A DNA stretch of 64,000 bases from Segatella baroniae DSM 16972 = JCM 13447. Lineage in GTDB: Bacteria > Bacteroidota > Bacteroidia > Bacteroidales > Bacteroidaceae. Below, in pieces: positions 1-9,366 of this stretch (position 1 is its first letter; each line of letters begins with the position of its first letter). The stretch is taken from assembly GCF_000426585.1 (NCBI RefSeq), contig NZ_AUFQ01000012.1, positions 1 through 64,000 of the forward strand, written 5' to 3'. Below the pieces are notes generated by a model. It was not told where the DNA came from. It made no database searches and saw only the letters and a program-made list of their open reading frames with translations. The translations under genes were made by a program, and so were the position numbers.

Positions 1-37
1 GTCACAGCCGAGCGCTACTAATTGCCCGAAACTTTCC
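1..37 (+). rRNA. 23S ribosomal RNA, 3' end (partial)
   Basis: The first bases carry the conserved end of Bacteroidota 23S rRNA (AGCCGAGCGCTACTAATTGC, followed by CCGAAACTTTC). Only the last few tens of bases lie in the window, so the exact 3' end is approximate. The 5S gene follows about 90 bp downstream, the normal order of an rrn operon. Confidence 0.85.
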
Positions 38-128
38 TTGCGCTCCATCCTTTTGGCTGTCGTGCGGTCTATGGTCTTTCGTTCTTCCTTCCGTCCTTGC
101 CTGTGTCCCGATGTCAAACCATAAAATC

Positions 129-236
<108 letters not shown>

Positions 237-248
237 TCTTTCAGAGCC

Positions 249-286
249 GAGCCCCGGTCACTTCACAGTGGCCGGGGCTCTTTGCG
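249..286 (+). terminator. rRNA operon terminator
   Basis: GAGCCCCGGTCAC and its near-complement GTGGCCGGGGCTC form a strong GC-rich hairpin at 249-280, followed by TTTGCGTTTTT. It is placed directly after 5S. A close relative of this hairpin recurs at 6055-6090. Confidence 0.9.
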
Positions 287-290
287 TTTT

Positions 291-460
291 TGGGGGAGGA
301 AGGAGAGGGGGAGAGGGAGGGGCGGAGACGGGGGAGAGAGGGCGGCCCCTTGAGGGAAGGAAAGGGGGTGGAGGCGGGGACAGCCGCAATGCGGCTGTCT
401 ACACGGGACGGCATGGGGGATGGGGGTGTTTGGTTGTTTTGGGGGCTTGGGTTATTGGAT
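291..460 (+). other. G-tract-rich spacer after rRNA terminator
   Basis: Purine-rich, strongly G-skewed stretch with many runs of 3-5 G on the plus strand, capable in principle of G-quadruplex formation. The open frame that crosses it runs through the 5S gene and is not credible. From 461 to 756 the DNA turns AT-rich. It includes a short tandem duplication of GAATTTGGGAAA (about 644 and 665) and TAACTTTA near 706, a weak match to the -7 promoter element ahead of the next gene. Confidence 0.5.
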
Positions 461-756
461 TGTTGAGGGATGATGGCGGCTGGATTTTGTGATGCCGGAT
501 ACGTGTATGTTTTATTCATTGTTGAACAGAATCGGCAATGTCATGCCCGTGTTTTCGCGCCGAGGTGCAATATTCCACGATTTCATCGAGATTTTCGCCC
601 TTTTAGAGTTTAGACGCTTTTGGAGGTGCAGGGATGAAATTGTGAATTTGGGAAAACATTTTCCGAATTTGGGAAACACTTTTTCGTTTTATGTTGTAAC
701 TTTACAGTCTACGATGTAACAAATGAAGATGTGTTTCACTAATCTTAAGTGTCAAA

Positions 757-1275
757 TTGAAAATGAGTCCCATGAAAAGATTCCTAAAAAACAAGGCTAC
801 CGCCATGTGGGCAAGACTTCTCTGCCCACTCTTGCTCACGCTCGTTCCTTCCGCGTCGTGCGCTCAGAACGCCGTCGCCATCCAGGAGGTTGACGGAAAG
901 GTCGTCAAATTCGCCTTTTCCGAAAAGCCCGTCGTCACCTATTCGGGCAACACCCTGGTGGTCTCCACCGCCAAGACGATGGTGGAGTATCCACTCTATC
1001 GGTTGAAGAAGCTCTATTTCGACACGGGGTCGCAGCTCGTCAACGCCATCGAGGAGGTGAAGGCCGACGCGCGCTTCCGTTTCAGCGACGGCTGCCTCCT
1101 CATCTCCGGCGGGCAGCCCGGCTCTCCTGTACAGATTCACACCGTCTTGGGCCTGACGGTCGGCCGTCACCGGTTGGACGCCTCCGGCAACGCCTCCATT
1201 CCCCTACAGGGATTGGGCAGCGGCATTTACATTGTGAAGACAAACATGTTCACCTTTAAATTCAGAAAGTCATGA
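757..1275 (+). CDS. Small secreted protein with type IX-like C-terminal tail
   Basis: A 172-residue protein of unknown function. The N-terminus has basic residues, a hydrophobic stretch (LLCPLLLTLVPSASC) and a likely cleavage before AQNAV, so it should be exported. The C-terminus (GLGSGIYIVKTNMFTFKFRK) resembles the short terminal strand pattern (SGIYIVK...) of Bacteroidota type IX secretion sorting domains. The middle is beta-strand-rich. Starts at 763 or 772 are also possible. The stop overlaps the start of the C10 protease gene (ATGA), so the two are translationally coupled. A role as chaperone, inhibitor or co-secreted partner is only inferred from that coupling. Confidence 0.7.
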   Translation: MKMSPMKRFLKNKATAMWARLLCPLLLTLVPSASCAQNAVAIQEVDGKVVKFAFSEKPVVTYSGNTLVVSTAKTMVEYPLYRLKKLYFDTGSQLVNAIEEVKADARFRFSDGCLLISGGQPGSPVQIHTVLGLTVGRHRLDASGNASIPLQGLGSGIYIVKTNMFTFKFRKS

Positions 1276-4200
1276 AGAAGACATTCCTCCTTCTGTTCCT
1301 CGCCATCTTTACGTCGGCCGGCGTCTTTGCCGACGACGTGAGCGAAGGACAGGCGCTCACCATCGCTTCGGACTTTGCCGTGCGCCATGTTGTGCCAAGT
1401 CGGGGAGCCCGTCGCGCCCCTGCCAAGGTCGCCCCCAGACTCGCCCATACGGTGAAGTCTGAGGTCGCCGACAAGTCCAACGTCTATGTGGTTGACCTTG
1501 GCGGTGGACAGGGCTTCGTCGTGGTGTCCGGCGAGAGCGGCACCGGGGACGAGATTCTGGGCTATTGTGACCACGGCTCATTCTCCTACTCGGACGCCCC
1601 CGTGCAGTTCAAGACTCTTCTCGGCAACTATTCCGCCAGCATCGACCTCATCCGCAACGACCGCTCGCTGGCCTCCAAGGCTTCCAAGGCGCCTTATGGT
1701 GTGGGCAGCGTCATCGTGGGCCCGCTGCTCACCACGCGCTGGAACCAGACGGCACCTTACAACAACATGTGTCCCGATGGTGCCTACACAGGTTGCGTGC
1801 CCACGGCCGTGGCACAGCTGATGAACTACTGGAAGTGGCCGAAGCAGAGCAAGGGCGAAGTCGACGGCACCGACTTTTCGGGACACGTTTACGATTGGGA
1901 CAACATGCTCGACATCTACGGTCTCGACAACGAAACCCATGAAAACATACCTTACAACAGTGTTCAAGCCGCTGCCGTGGCAAAGCTCATGGCGGACGTC
2001 GGCAAAGCCTTTGGAACAAGGTATCTTCCTGGTGGAAGTCCCACACCCTTCAGTGATTTAGCTCTTTCTGCGAATTTCGGCTATAATCAAGAGACTAAAA
2101 TTCATACAGGTGCTACAGCCGCCGAACTTCAGAACGTGATGAAGGCGGAACTTGATTTACGACGTCCGATTCTGTATGCCGGGAATCCTGCAAGCGGCCA
2201 AGGCGATGGCCACGCGATGGTCTGCGACGGCTACACCTCAAACGGCTATTTCCATTTCAACTACGGCTGGGGAGGAGCTTGCGACGGCTACTATAAGCAT
2301 GCTCTGATAGCTCTTTTCCCAGCAAACTGTATGATAATTACCGGCGTGCGTCCATACGATGCAGTGTATAAGACCATAGACAATATAGAGTACGGGCTGC
2401 ACCAAAATGGAACTGCAGAAATATTACGCTACAACAAGCCGGGAGAACACACACACCTTGTCATTCCCGACAGTGTTACCGATGACGGAAACTCATACAA
2501 AGTGACGAATGTCAAGGCTACAGCATTTACAGGTTCCAAACATTTTAGCAAAGTGACATTTGGCAAGAATATAGAATCCATAGAACTCTTTTCTTTTGCA
2601 TCCACTACCATTGACACATTGATACTCAATGATAAGATAAAAGTAATTCCAGAAGCAGCTTTCATTAATGCCAAGATTAAAAGCCTTACTATAGGTGCTT
2701 CTGTAACACGCATAGAGAAACAGGCTTTCTGCAGGTGCCTTTTGTTTGATGTGAAATGTAAAAGTCCCGAGATTGAATTTGTAGGAGAAGAGGCTTTCCT
2801 CAATTGCAAATTTGAAAATGTGGAATGGCTTGACTGTATCAGGTCTATTGGAAGCAAGGCTTTTTATGCTGCGACATTCAAGAAGGTGCCAACGTTTACC
2901 AATCTTGAAAGCGTAGGTTCTAAAGGTTTTTATGGCAGTGCGTTTGCCAAAGCCTCAACAATGTGGCCAGAGTTCGTTGTTTCAAAAAAGCTTAGACACA
3001 TTGAACCTGACGCATTCGACAGGTCAAACCTCGGTAAATTCACTGTTGACGGGGGCAATCCTTATTTCTCTTCGTCTGAGTGGCCTCTGTTGTTAAACAA
3101 GAACCAAACTTGCCTCATCATGACTGCTGCAAAATGGCCTTCACTTATCGATTTTCCATCAACAATGATAAGGATGGGACCTGGAAGTATAATGAATTCA
3201 AGTTTCTCAATTACCATTCCAAATACTGTTGTCGAAATGGAGGGAGCATTGGTTAATTACACTTTACACACTCTAAAATGTAATTCTGTGGTTCCACCGA
3301 TAATCACCGATTCTTCTTTCCATAAAAACATGTTTAACGAAGAGACTTGGCTCTATGTTCCAAAGGGTTGCGAAGAACTCTATCGTAACGCCCCAGGATG
3401 GAATAGGTTTACCCATATCATTGGTGATTTAAAATACGTCCCCGCTCCCGATCAAGACCGTGAATACTACATGGTGATGCACGGCAGCGACGAGCAGGGC
3501 AGGCGGGTGAGCATGCCGGTGAGCGGCGTCGACAGGCTGGAGATCTCCGGTGGCGACACTCCGTCGGTCGTCGTGAGCCGGAAGGGCGGCGAGTCCATCA
3601 CCACGGGCGTGGCGCAGGTCGACAGCATTACGTGGATGCGCGGCTTCGTCTACGAGAGCGCCGAAGTGTTCGAACTGAACGACTCCGTGCGCACCGCCGT
3701 GGCTCAGAAGTGCTCCGTCAGCCTGTCGCCCACGACGGTGGACGACAATGTGCAGCTGTGCATACGCAACTCGGTGCTCACCCCGGACGCGGCCGAGAAC
3801 TGCGTGCGCGGCCTGGCCGTGGACGTCAGCCTGTCTAACGACGTGCACGAGCTGAGCGGCACGGCGGAGATTGTCATTCCGATGCAGCGCGGCGAGAAGG
3901 AGAAGGTGCAGGCCGCCTACTACAATGCGGAAAGCGGCAGGTGGGAGCCGGTGATGTTCAGGTACGACAACGCCAGGCAGGCCGTGGTCATCACCACCGA
4001 CCACCTGTCCACCTTCAGCGCGTTTGTCATCCAGGACGACAACACCTCACGGGCGCGCCTGAACCTGCTCTACGACGAGTGCCCGATGTTCTTCGACCTG
4101 AACGAGGCCTTGGGCAAGATGTTGGCCATCGTGTCCGACGGGGCCCCCGACGCGGCTGCGGTGGAGGCGTGGAGGGACGACTTCGACTTCTGGCAGAGCG

Positions 4201-5933
4201 TAGGTCTCGACGGCGGCTACAGCATGCTCAGCGCGCTCGGGTTCTCGAACGAGGCGGTGGGCAACGCCATCGACGCCGTGGGGTATGTGGGCACCGCCGC
4301 CACGGTGCTCGACGTGATCGCCTCCGACCTGAAGGGCGACGCCGTCGGCACAGCGTCCAACACGCTGAAGACCATCATGGGCTTCGCCTCCGGCCAGCTG
4401 GTGTCGGCCGTGGGCACGAGCATCATGCAGGCCTCGATGGGTGTGGCGGCGTTCATCGGCGTTGCACTTGAGAAGTTCGGCACCAAGGTCCAGGAGGCCA
4501 AGCACGACCTCTTCCACCGCGCCTACCGTTTCTACTACAGCAAGGACAGCAAGCGTGTGGTCGGCGGACAGTCGAAGTTCGGCGCCAAGTACTACCGCAC
4601 GGAGAAGGACTGGTACGAGTATTTCTACCCAGCCTTCACGAAGCCTGGCATGACCGACGACCGCCTGCGCGCCTACATCGAGCAGTCGGTGCGCCGCTAC
4701 TGCGACCGCTTCTGGGAGGAGAGCGACGAGGTGTTCACCTTCTGCATGGCGGAGAAGGACGTGCACAGCCTCTCCACCTACATGCGCCCCGACGAGTCTA
4801 TGATGCAGCAGATGTCCGACGAACACTTCGCCGAGCTGATGAACGGCACGCTGACCAGCGTGTTTCAGGCCATCAAGAAGAACCTTGAGGTGCAGGGCAT
4901 GAAACGCTACCAGAGTGCCGTGCGCAACTACATGGCCGTGATGAACGCCAACGTGGGGCTGCGCATCTTCGACTCTTCGTGGAAGGAAGGCGGGAAGTCC
5001 AAGTACGCGGGTTATCGGATACGCCTGTCCGAGATTCCCGAGACGGTGGAGGACCCCCAGCGCTACGAGCGCACCATCAGCGAGCAGGGCAAGGCCAACA
5101 TTGGCTACTTCACGGTCTACTCCCTCATCAAGAACAAGATGAAGTGTCGGCTCACGCTTTTCAATGCCGACGACGAGGAGAAGGCCTTCTATGAGTTCCA
5201 CATTCCTGCCGGCACGGGAAAGCTCATTTGCAACATCGACCTTGCAACGGGCGAAAGCACCACGATTGTGCCTAAGCTGAAAGACCTGGAATTGGAATAT
5301 AAACCGAATGCCTTACTTTCAGAGTATACGTTGTATAGAAAAGGTATTAACGATATAGTATCGGATCCCAATGAAGAAAAAGAGATAGGAGCAATGCTTT
5401 ACCTTGACAATCTAACCGGTCATATCGAAACTCGCTTCCAGACAGAGATAGCGAAGTTCTTCAAGAAGCATGACTTCATTATCGTTGACTACGCCGGCAA
5501 CATACGCATCGGCGATGACATCGTAGGAAAATTCGATGCAAACAAATTGCAGGGTCGGGGAAAGTTTACTATAAATGTATCTTATCCATTCGTAGAGAAA
5601 ACCAAAATGGAATTTCTCAATCAAAACAAAAAGGTCAAGTCCATCCTGGATACATCTTCTTCTGCTTATATCAATCTTTTGAACGGTACTATCCAGCATA
5701 AGATAGACTGTGATTTCACTGTCAGCCGCAGCACAGATGGAGAGGAATACTTCGTAAATTATACGGGCATAGGTAGCTACAAGCTCAATGCCGAAGTCGT
5801 AAACGGCGTATATCATGTAGGTTGGTATAATACAGATGTTGACTTCTCGGAAACCCAACTTGATGACATTACGACTCGACAAATGGAGACGGAGGGCACG
5901 GTGAAGCTGAGCTACAAGACGAAGTTGAGATAG
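1272..5933 (+). CDS. C10 family cysteine protease with BspA-like leucine-rich repeats
   Basis: A 1553-residue exported protein. A signal peptide (residues 1-20) is followed by a Spi-like propeptide (about 21-140) and a C10 catalytic domain with nucleophile C175 in TGCVPTAVAQ and H314 in GDGHAMVCDGY. Residues about 375-715 are LRR_5/BspA-type repeats that end in the typical LYVPKG...Y...W motif. Residues about 790-920 form a beta-rich region ending in TTDHLSTFSAFV, similar to ZU5-type segments. Residues about 975-1070 are Gly/Ala-rich and amphipathic. The last 480 residues are unassigned. C10 enzymes (SpeB, interpain A) degrade host proteins, which is the likely job here. The LRR part and the last 220 codons are visibly more AT-rich than the rest, suggesting a mosaic gene. 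No clear type IX tail is seen. Confidence 0.88.
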   Translation: MKKTFLLLFLAIFTSAGVFADDVSEGQALTIASDFAVRHVVPSRGARRAPAKVAPRLAHTVKSEVADKSNVYVVDLGGGQGFVVVSGESGTGDEILGYCDHGSFSYSDAPVQFKTLLGNYSASIDLIRNDRSLASKASKAPYGVGSVIVGPLLTTRWNQTAPYNNMCPDGAYTGCVPTAVAQLMNYWKWPKQSKGEVDGTDFSGHVYDWDNMLDIYGLDNETHENIPYNSVQAAAVAKLMADVGKAFGTRYLPGGSPTPFSDLALSANFGYNQETKIHTGATAAELQNVMKAELDLRRPILYAGNPASGQGDGHAMVCDGYTSNGYFHFNYGWGGACDGYYKHALIALFPANCMIITGVRPYDAVYKTIDNIEYGLHQNGTAEILRYNKPGEHTHLVIPDSVTDDGNSYKVTNVKATAFTGSKHFSKVTFGKNIESIELFSFASTTIDTLILNDKIKVIPEAAFINAKIKSLTIGASVTRIEKQAFCRCLLFDVKCKSPEIEFVGEEAFLNCKFENVEWLDCIRSIGSKAFYAATFKKVPTFTNLESVGSKGFYGSAFAKASTMWPEFVVSKKLRHIEPDAFDRSNLGKFTVDGGNPYFSSSEWPLLLNKNQTCLIMTAAKWPSLIDFPSTMIRMGPGSIMNSSFSITIPNTVVEMEGALVNYTLHTLKCNSVVPPIITDSSFHKNMFNEETWLYVPKGCEELYRNAPGWNRFTHIIGDLKYVPAPDQDREYYMVMHGSDEQGRRVSMPVSGVDRLEISGGDTPSVVVSRKGGESITTGVAQVDSITWMRGFVYESAEVFELNDSVRTAVAQKCSVSLSPTTVDDNVQLCIRNSVLTPDAAENCVRGLAVDVSLSNDVHELSGTAEIVIPMQRGEKEKVQAAYYNAESGRWEPVMFRYDNARQAVVITTDHLSTFSAFVIQDDNTSRARLNLLYDECPMFFDLNEALGKMLAIVSDGAPDAAAVEAWRDDFDFWQSVGLDGGYSMLSALGFSNEAVGNAIDAVGYVGTAATVLDVIASDLKGDAVGTASNTLKTIMGFASGQLVSAVGTSIMQASMGVAAFIGVALEKFGTKVQEAKHDLFHRAYRFYYSKDSKRVVGGQSKFGAKYYRTEKDWYEYFYPAFTKPGMTDDRLRAYIEQSVRRYCDRFWEESDEVFTFCMAEKDVHSLSTYMRPDESMMQQMSDEHFAELMNGTLTSVFQAIKKNLEVQGMKRYQSAVRNYMAVMNANVGLRIFDSSWKEGGKSKYAGYRIRLSEIPETVEDPQRYERTISEQGKANIGYFTVYSLIKNKMKCRLTLFNADDEEKAFYEFHIPAGTGKLICNIDLATGESTTIVPKLKDLELEYKPNALLSEYTLYRKGINDIVSDPNEEKEIGAMLYLDNLTGHIETRFQTEIAKFFKKHDFIIVDYAGNIRIGDDIVGKFDANKLQGRGKFTINVSYPFVEKTKMEFLNQNKKVKSILDTSSSAYINLLNGTIQHKIDCDFTVSRSTDGEEYFVNYTGIGSYKLNAEVVNGVYHVGWYNTDVDFSETQLDDITTRQMETEGTVKLSYKTKLR

Positions 5934-6003
5934 GCTGCCTGCGTGGATGGCGTTCCAGACAATAGTTTGGACAACCACAGAACAATCATCTGATATATAT
6001 AAA

Positions 6004-6045
6004 AGGCGGCTACCGCAATGCAATGTGGAGAGCGGGTCGCCATCT
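6004..6045 (+). pseudogene. 5S rRNA 3' fragment (decayed duplicate)
   Basis: TACCGCAATGCAATGTGGAG and the following GCGGGTCGCC match the 3' third of the 5S gene at 195-236 (TACTGCAATGCAATGCGGGA...GTAGGTCGCC). The 5' two thirds are absent. A copy of the rRNA terminator follows, and a flank homologous to 470-550 comes after that, so this is a relic of a second rrn-operon end rather than chance similarity. Confidence 0.85.
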
Positions 6046-6054
6046 CCTTTTCAT

Positions 6055-6090
6055 AACAAGCCCCGGTCACACGAATGGCCGGGGCTTGTT
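6055..6090 (+). terminator. rRNA-type terminator, second copy
   Basis: AACAAGCCCCGGTCA (6055-6069) pairs with TGGCCGGGGCTTGTT (6076-6090) around a 6-nt loop. It shares the GCCCCGGTCAC...GGCCGGGGC core with the hairpin at 249-280, but its outer stem differs with compensating bases. It probably now terminates transcription from the C10 protease unit. Confidence 0.85.
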
Positions 6091-6236
6091 CGTTGGCGGG
6101 TGACAGGTGGTGGATGTTGGGCGATGGCGTCTTGCTTTTGTGATGTCGATATGTGTATATTTTTATATCCGTTGTTAAACGAAATCGGCCACATTACGTC
6201 AAAAGTTGGAATCAAGATAAAATGTCACCAAACTCA

Positions 6237-9179
6237 ATGAAACGTTTTTCACTACTATTTTTGACGACGATGATCGTGCTGTCAGCCTATGGACAGGCGG
6301 CGATTAGGGGTCGTGTGCTCGATCGTGACACCAAGGAGGGGCTGCCGCAGGCCACCGTGCAGTTGCTCAACGCGAAGGACAGCACGTTTGCGGCAGGGGT
6401 GCTGACGGATGCGGAAGGCAATTTCAACATGAAGTCGCCCCACAATGGAAGTTTTATCATCAGGATAACCAGTGTGGGATATAAGCAGTATGGTAAGAAA
6501 ATAACGGTGACGAAAGGTCAAGACCTGGCTTTGGGCGACGTCATCATGGGTTCCGACGCCATCATGTTGAAAGGTGCGATGGTTTCGGGGCAGGCCCGCA
6601 AGGTGACATTGAAGGAAGACACCTTCATCTACAACGTCTCGGCCTATCGCACGCCGGAAGGTTCGGTGGCGGAAGAGCTGGTGAAACGCATTCCCGGCGC
6701 GCAGGTTTCTGACGACGGTTCCATCACCATCAACGGAAAGACGGTGAAGAAAATCAAGGTGGACGGCAAGGAGTTCATGACCGGCGACACCAAGACGGCC
6801 TTGAAGAATATACCCACTTCGATCATCAACAACATCAAGGCATACGACGAGAAGAGCGATTTGGCGCGCATCACGGGCATTGACGACGGCGACGAGTCCA
6901 CCGTTCTCGACTTTGGCGTGAAGCCCGGCATGAACAAGGGCATGTTTGCGAATCTCGACCTTTCCACGGGTACGAAAGACCGCTATGCAGTCCGGGGCAT
7001 GGGGGCCTATTTCAATGATGAGAACCAGCTGATGGCGTTTGCCAATGCCAACAACACCAACGACATGGGCTTCGGCCGTGGCGGCGGGCGTTGGGGCGGA
7101 GGACAGAATGGTCTGAACGCAACGAAGATGTTGGGAGTGAACTACAACTATGAGAAAAAGAACAAACTGAAGTTCGACGCCAGTGCCCGATGGAACCATT
7201 CCGACGGCGACCGCCGTTCCGTCAGCTCCGTACAGAGCTTTGTGAACAAGGCGGGCGCGTTCTCCAACAGCGTCAGTCAGAACTTCAGCCGCAGCAACAG
7301 CTTCGACGGCCGGCTGCGGTTGGAGTGGACGCCCGACTCGATGACCAACATCTTGTTCCGTCCGTCATTCTCCTATTCCGCCAATGACAGCCGTGCTTTC
7401 GGCACTTCGGCGACGTTCAAAGCCGACCCCTATCTCACCACGGCCGACCCGTTGAGCGTGGAAGGCCTGTCGCAACTCAAGGCCGCCGACCAGTTGGTCA
7501 ACAGTCGAAGCAGTTCCGACCTGACTTACGGCAACAACAAGAGTTTCAGAGCCGTGGCCCAATTCAACCGCAAGTTCGGAAGTCGTGGCCGCAACGTCAC
7601 GTTCAGAACGGAGTTCAATGCCGGCAGCAGCGCCGCCAAGAGCCTTTCATTGAGCAACGTGCACCTTTATCAAGTCCTGAACGCCCTCGGAACAGACTCC
7701 ACCTACCAGACCAACCGCTGGAATCTCGCCCCGACAAAGAACTGGGGCTACAGCCTGAAGCTCACATACAGCGAGCCGGTCTTCCGTGCGGCTTTCCTGC
7801 AATTCAGTTATCAGTATCAATACAAGTACAGCAAGAGCGACCGTTCCACCTACGATTTCAGCAATCTGGGCGAAGACTACTTCGCGGGCCTGCCCTTGAC
7901 GTATGGCGGTTGGCGTCCATTCCTCGACAGACTGGCCGATCCGCTGGACACCTACTTGGACCGGAAGCTGAGCCGTTTCTCCGAATACAGCAACCATATC
8001 CACGAACTGGAGGTGATGTTGCGCGTGATTCGTGAGAAATACAATTTCAATGTGGGCGTGATGTTGCAGCCACAGAACAGCAAATATGTCCAAAACTATC
8101 AGGGAATCCACGTCGACACGACCCGCTCCGTGGTCAATTTCAGCCCTACACTCGACTTCCGATATCGTTTCAACAAGGTGAGCAACCTGCGCATCAACTA
8201 TCGCGGCACGACGTCGCAGCCCAGCCTGACCGACCTGCTCGACATCACCGACGACAGCAATCCGCTCAACATCACCAAGGGAAACCCCGGCCTGAAGCCT
8301 TCCTTCACCAACAGTTTCAATCTCTTCTACAACACGTACATGGAGAATCGGCAGCGGGCCATCATGACTTTTGCCAACTATAGCAACACCCGCAACAGTA
8401 TCAGCAACATGGTGACCTACGACGAGCAGACCGGCGGGCGCACCACACGCCCGGAGAACATCAACGGCAACTGGGACGCGAACATGGGATTCATGTTCAA
8501 CACGGCCGTCGACTCAGCCGGATATTTCAACATCAACACGTTCTCGCACCTGCGATACAACAATTATGTGGGTTATCTGAGCCAGAACGCACAGTCCGGT
8601 TCGGTCAAGAACACGACACGTTCTGCGACCATCATGGAACGTCTGTCGGCCAGTTACCGCAACGGTTGGCTGGAGTTTGAACTCGACGGGACGCTCAATT
8701 ACACCCACAGCCGCAACAAACTGTTGAGCCAAAGCAACCTCGACACCTGGCAATATTCCTATGGCGCGACGCTCGGCGTGACCGCTCCATGGGGCACAAG
8801 CCTGTCCACCGACCTGCACGAGAACAGCCGCCGAGGCTACAGCAGCAAGGGCATGAACACCAACGAACTCATCTGGAACGCCCAGCTCTCGCAGGGATTC
8901 CTGCGGGGCAACGCGCTCACGGTCATGCTGCAGTTCTACGACCTGCTGCGCAACCAGAGCAACGTGAGCCGCACCATCAACGCGATGCAGAGCAGCGACA
9001 CCCAATACAACAGCATCAACAGCTATGTCATGCTCCACTTGGTCTATCGGCTCAACATCTTCGGCGGTAAGCAGGCCCGCGAAGGCATGCGCCGCGGCGG
9101 CCCGGGGATGCGTCCGCATGTCATCGGCCCGGGCCGTCCGCCCTTTGGTGGCGGCGGTGTCGGCAGAAGACCTTTCTAA
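6237..9179 (+). CDS. TonB-dependent receptor-like outer membrane beta-barrel protein
   Basis: A 980-residue protein starting at the ATG that gives a clean signal peptide (MKRFSLLFLTTMIVLSAYGQ). Upstream in-frame ATGs (6153, 6222) would bury it. Residues about 22-105 form a carboxypeptidase-regulatory-like domain (GRVLDRDTKEGLPQATV...LTDAEGNF). A plug-like region follows (LVKRIPGAQVSDDGSITING), then a long beta-barrel of the OMP_b-brl_3 type. The C-terminus is Gly/Pro/Arg-rich (GPGRPPFGGGGVGRRPF) rather than ending in a typical barrel strand. No SusD partner is adjacent, so the substrate is unknown and glycan uptake cannot be assumed. Confidence 0.88.
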   Translation: MKRFSLLFLTTMIVLSAYGQAAIRGRVLDRDTKEGLPQATVQLLNAKDSTFAAGVLTDAEGNFNMKSPHNGSFIIRITSVGYKQYGKKITVTKGQDLALGDVIMGSDAIMLKGAMVSGQARKVTLKEDTFIYNVSAYRTPEGSVAEELVKRIPGAQVSDDGSITINGKTVKKIKVDGKEFMTGDTKTALKNIPTSIINNIKAYDEKSDLARITGIDDGDESTVLDFGVKPGMNKGMFANLDLSTGTKDRYAVRGMGAYFNDENQLMAFANANNTNDMGFGRGGGRWGGGQNGLNATKMLGVNYNYEKKNKLKFDASARWNHSDGDRRSVSSVQSFVNKAGAFSNSVSQNFSRSNSFDGRLRLEWTPDSMTNILFRPSFSYSANDSRAFGTSATFKADPYLTTADPLSVEGLSQLKAADQLVNSRSSSDLTYGNNKSFRAVAQFNRKFGSRGRNVTFRTEFNAGSSAAKSLSLSNVHLYQVLNALGTDSTYQTNRWNLAPTKNWGYSLKLTYSEPVFRAAFLQFSYQYQYKYSKSDRSTYDFSNLGEDYFAGLPLTYGGWRPFLDRLADPLDTYLDRKLSRFSEYSNHIHELEVMLRVIREKYNFNVGVMLQPQNSKYVQNYQGIHVDTTRSVVNFSPTLDFRYRFNKVSNLRINYRGTTSQPSLTDLLDITDDSNPLNITKGNPGLKPSFTNSFNLFYNTYMENRQRAIMTFANYSNTRNSISNMVTYDEQTGGRTTRPENINGNWDANMGFMFNTAVDSAGYFNINTFSHLRYNNYVGYLSQNAQSGSVKNTTRSATIMERLSASYRNGWLEFELDGTLNYTHSRNKLLSQSNLDTWQYSYGATLGVTAPWGTSLSTDLHENSRRGYSSKGMNTNELIWNAQLSQGFLRGNALTVMLQFYDLLRNQSNVSRTINAMQSSDTQYNSINSYVMLHLVYRLNIFGGKQAREGMRRGGPGMRPHVIGPGRPPFGGGGVGRRPF

Positions 9180-9233
9180 GTTGTAAATTCAAGTACACAG
9201 ACGCACAACACAAAATCAAAACTATCAAAAAGA

Positions 9234-9275
9234 GAAAGGCGGCTCCTCCAACCACGCGGTTGGCCGAGTCGCTTT
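9234..9275 (+). terminator. Possible hairpin terminator
   Basis: CCAACC-ACGC-GGTTGG forms the tip of an imperfect longer stem (AAAGGCGGCTC... with ...GAGTCGCTTTT) just after the outer-membrane gene. The imperfect outer stem and short T-run keep confidence modest. Confidence 0.4.
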
Positions 9276-9366
9276 TCGATCGTCGCGCGTTTTGTTTCCA
9301 ATCGGTGGCCCTTCTGTTTACTTTACACGCTCTCGTTTTGCCCGGGTATCGGAAAGTCCGCCGTCG

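Noticed and set aside
6237..9179. Polysaccharide utilisation locus
   Set aside because: A TonB-receptor-like protein is present, but there is no SusD, glycoside hydrolase or sensor next to it.
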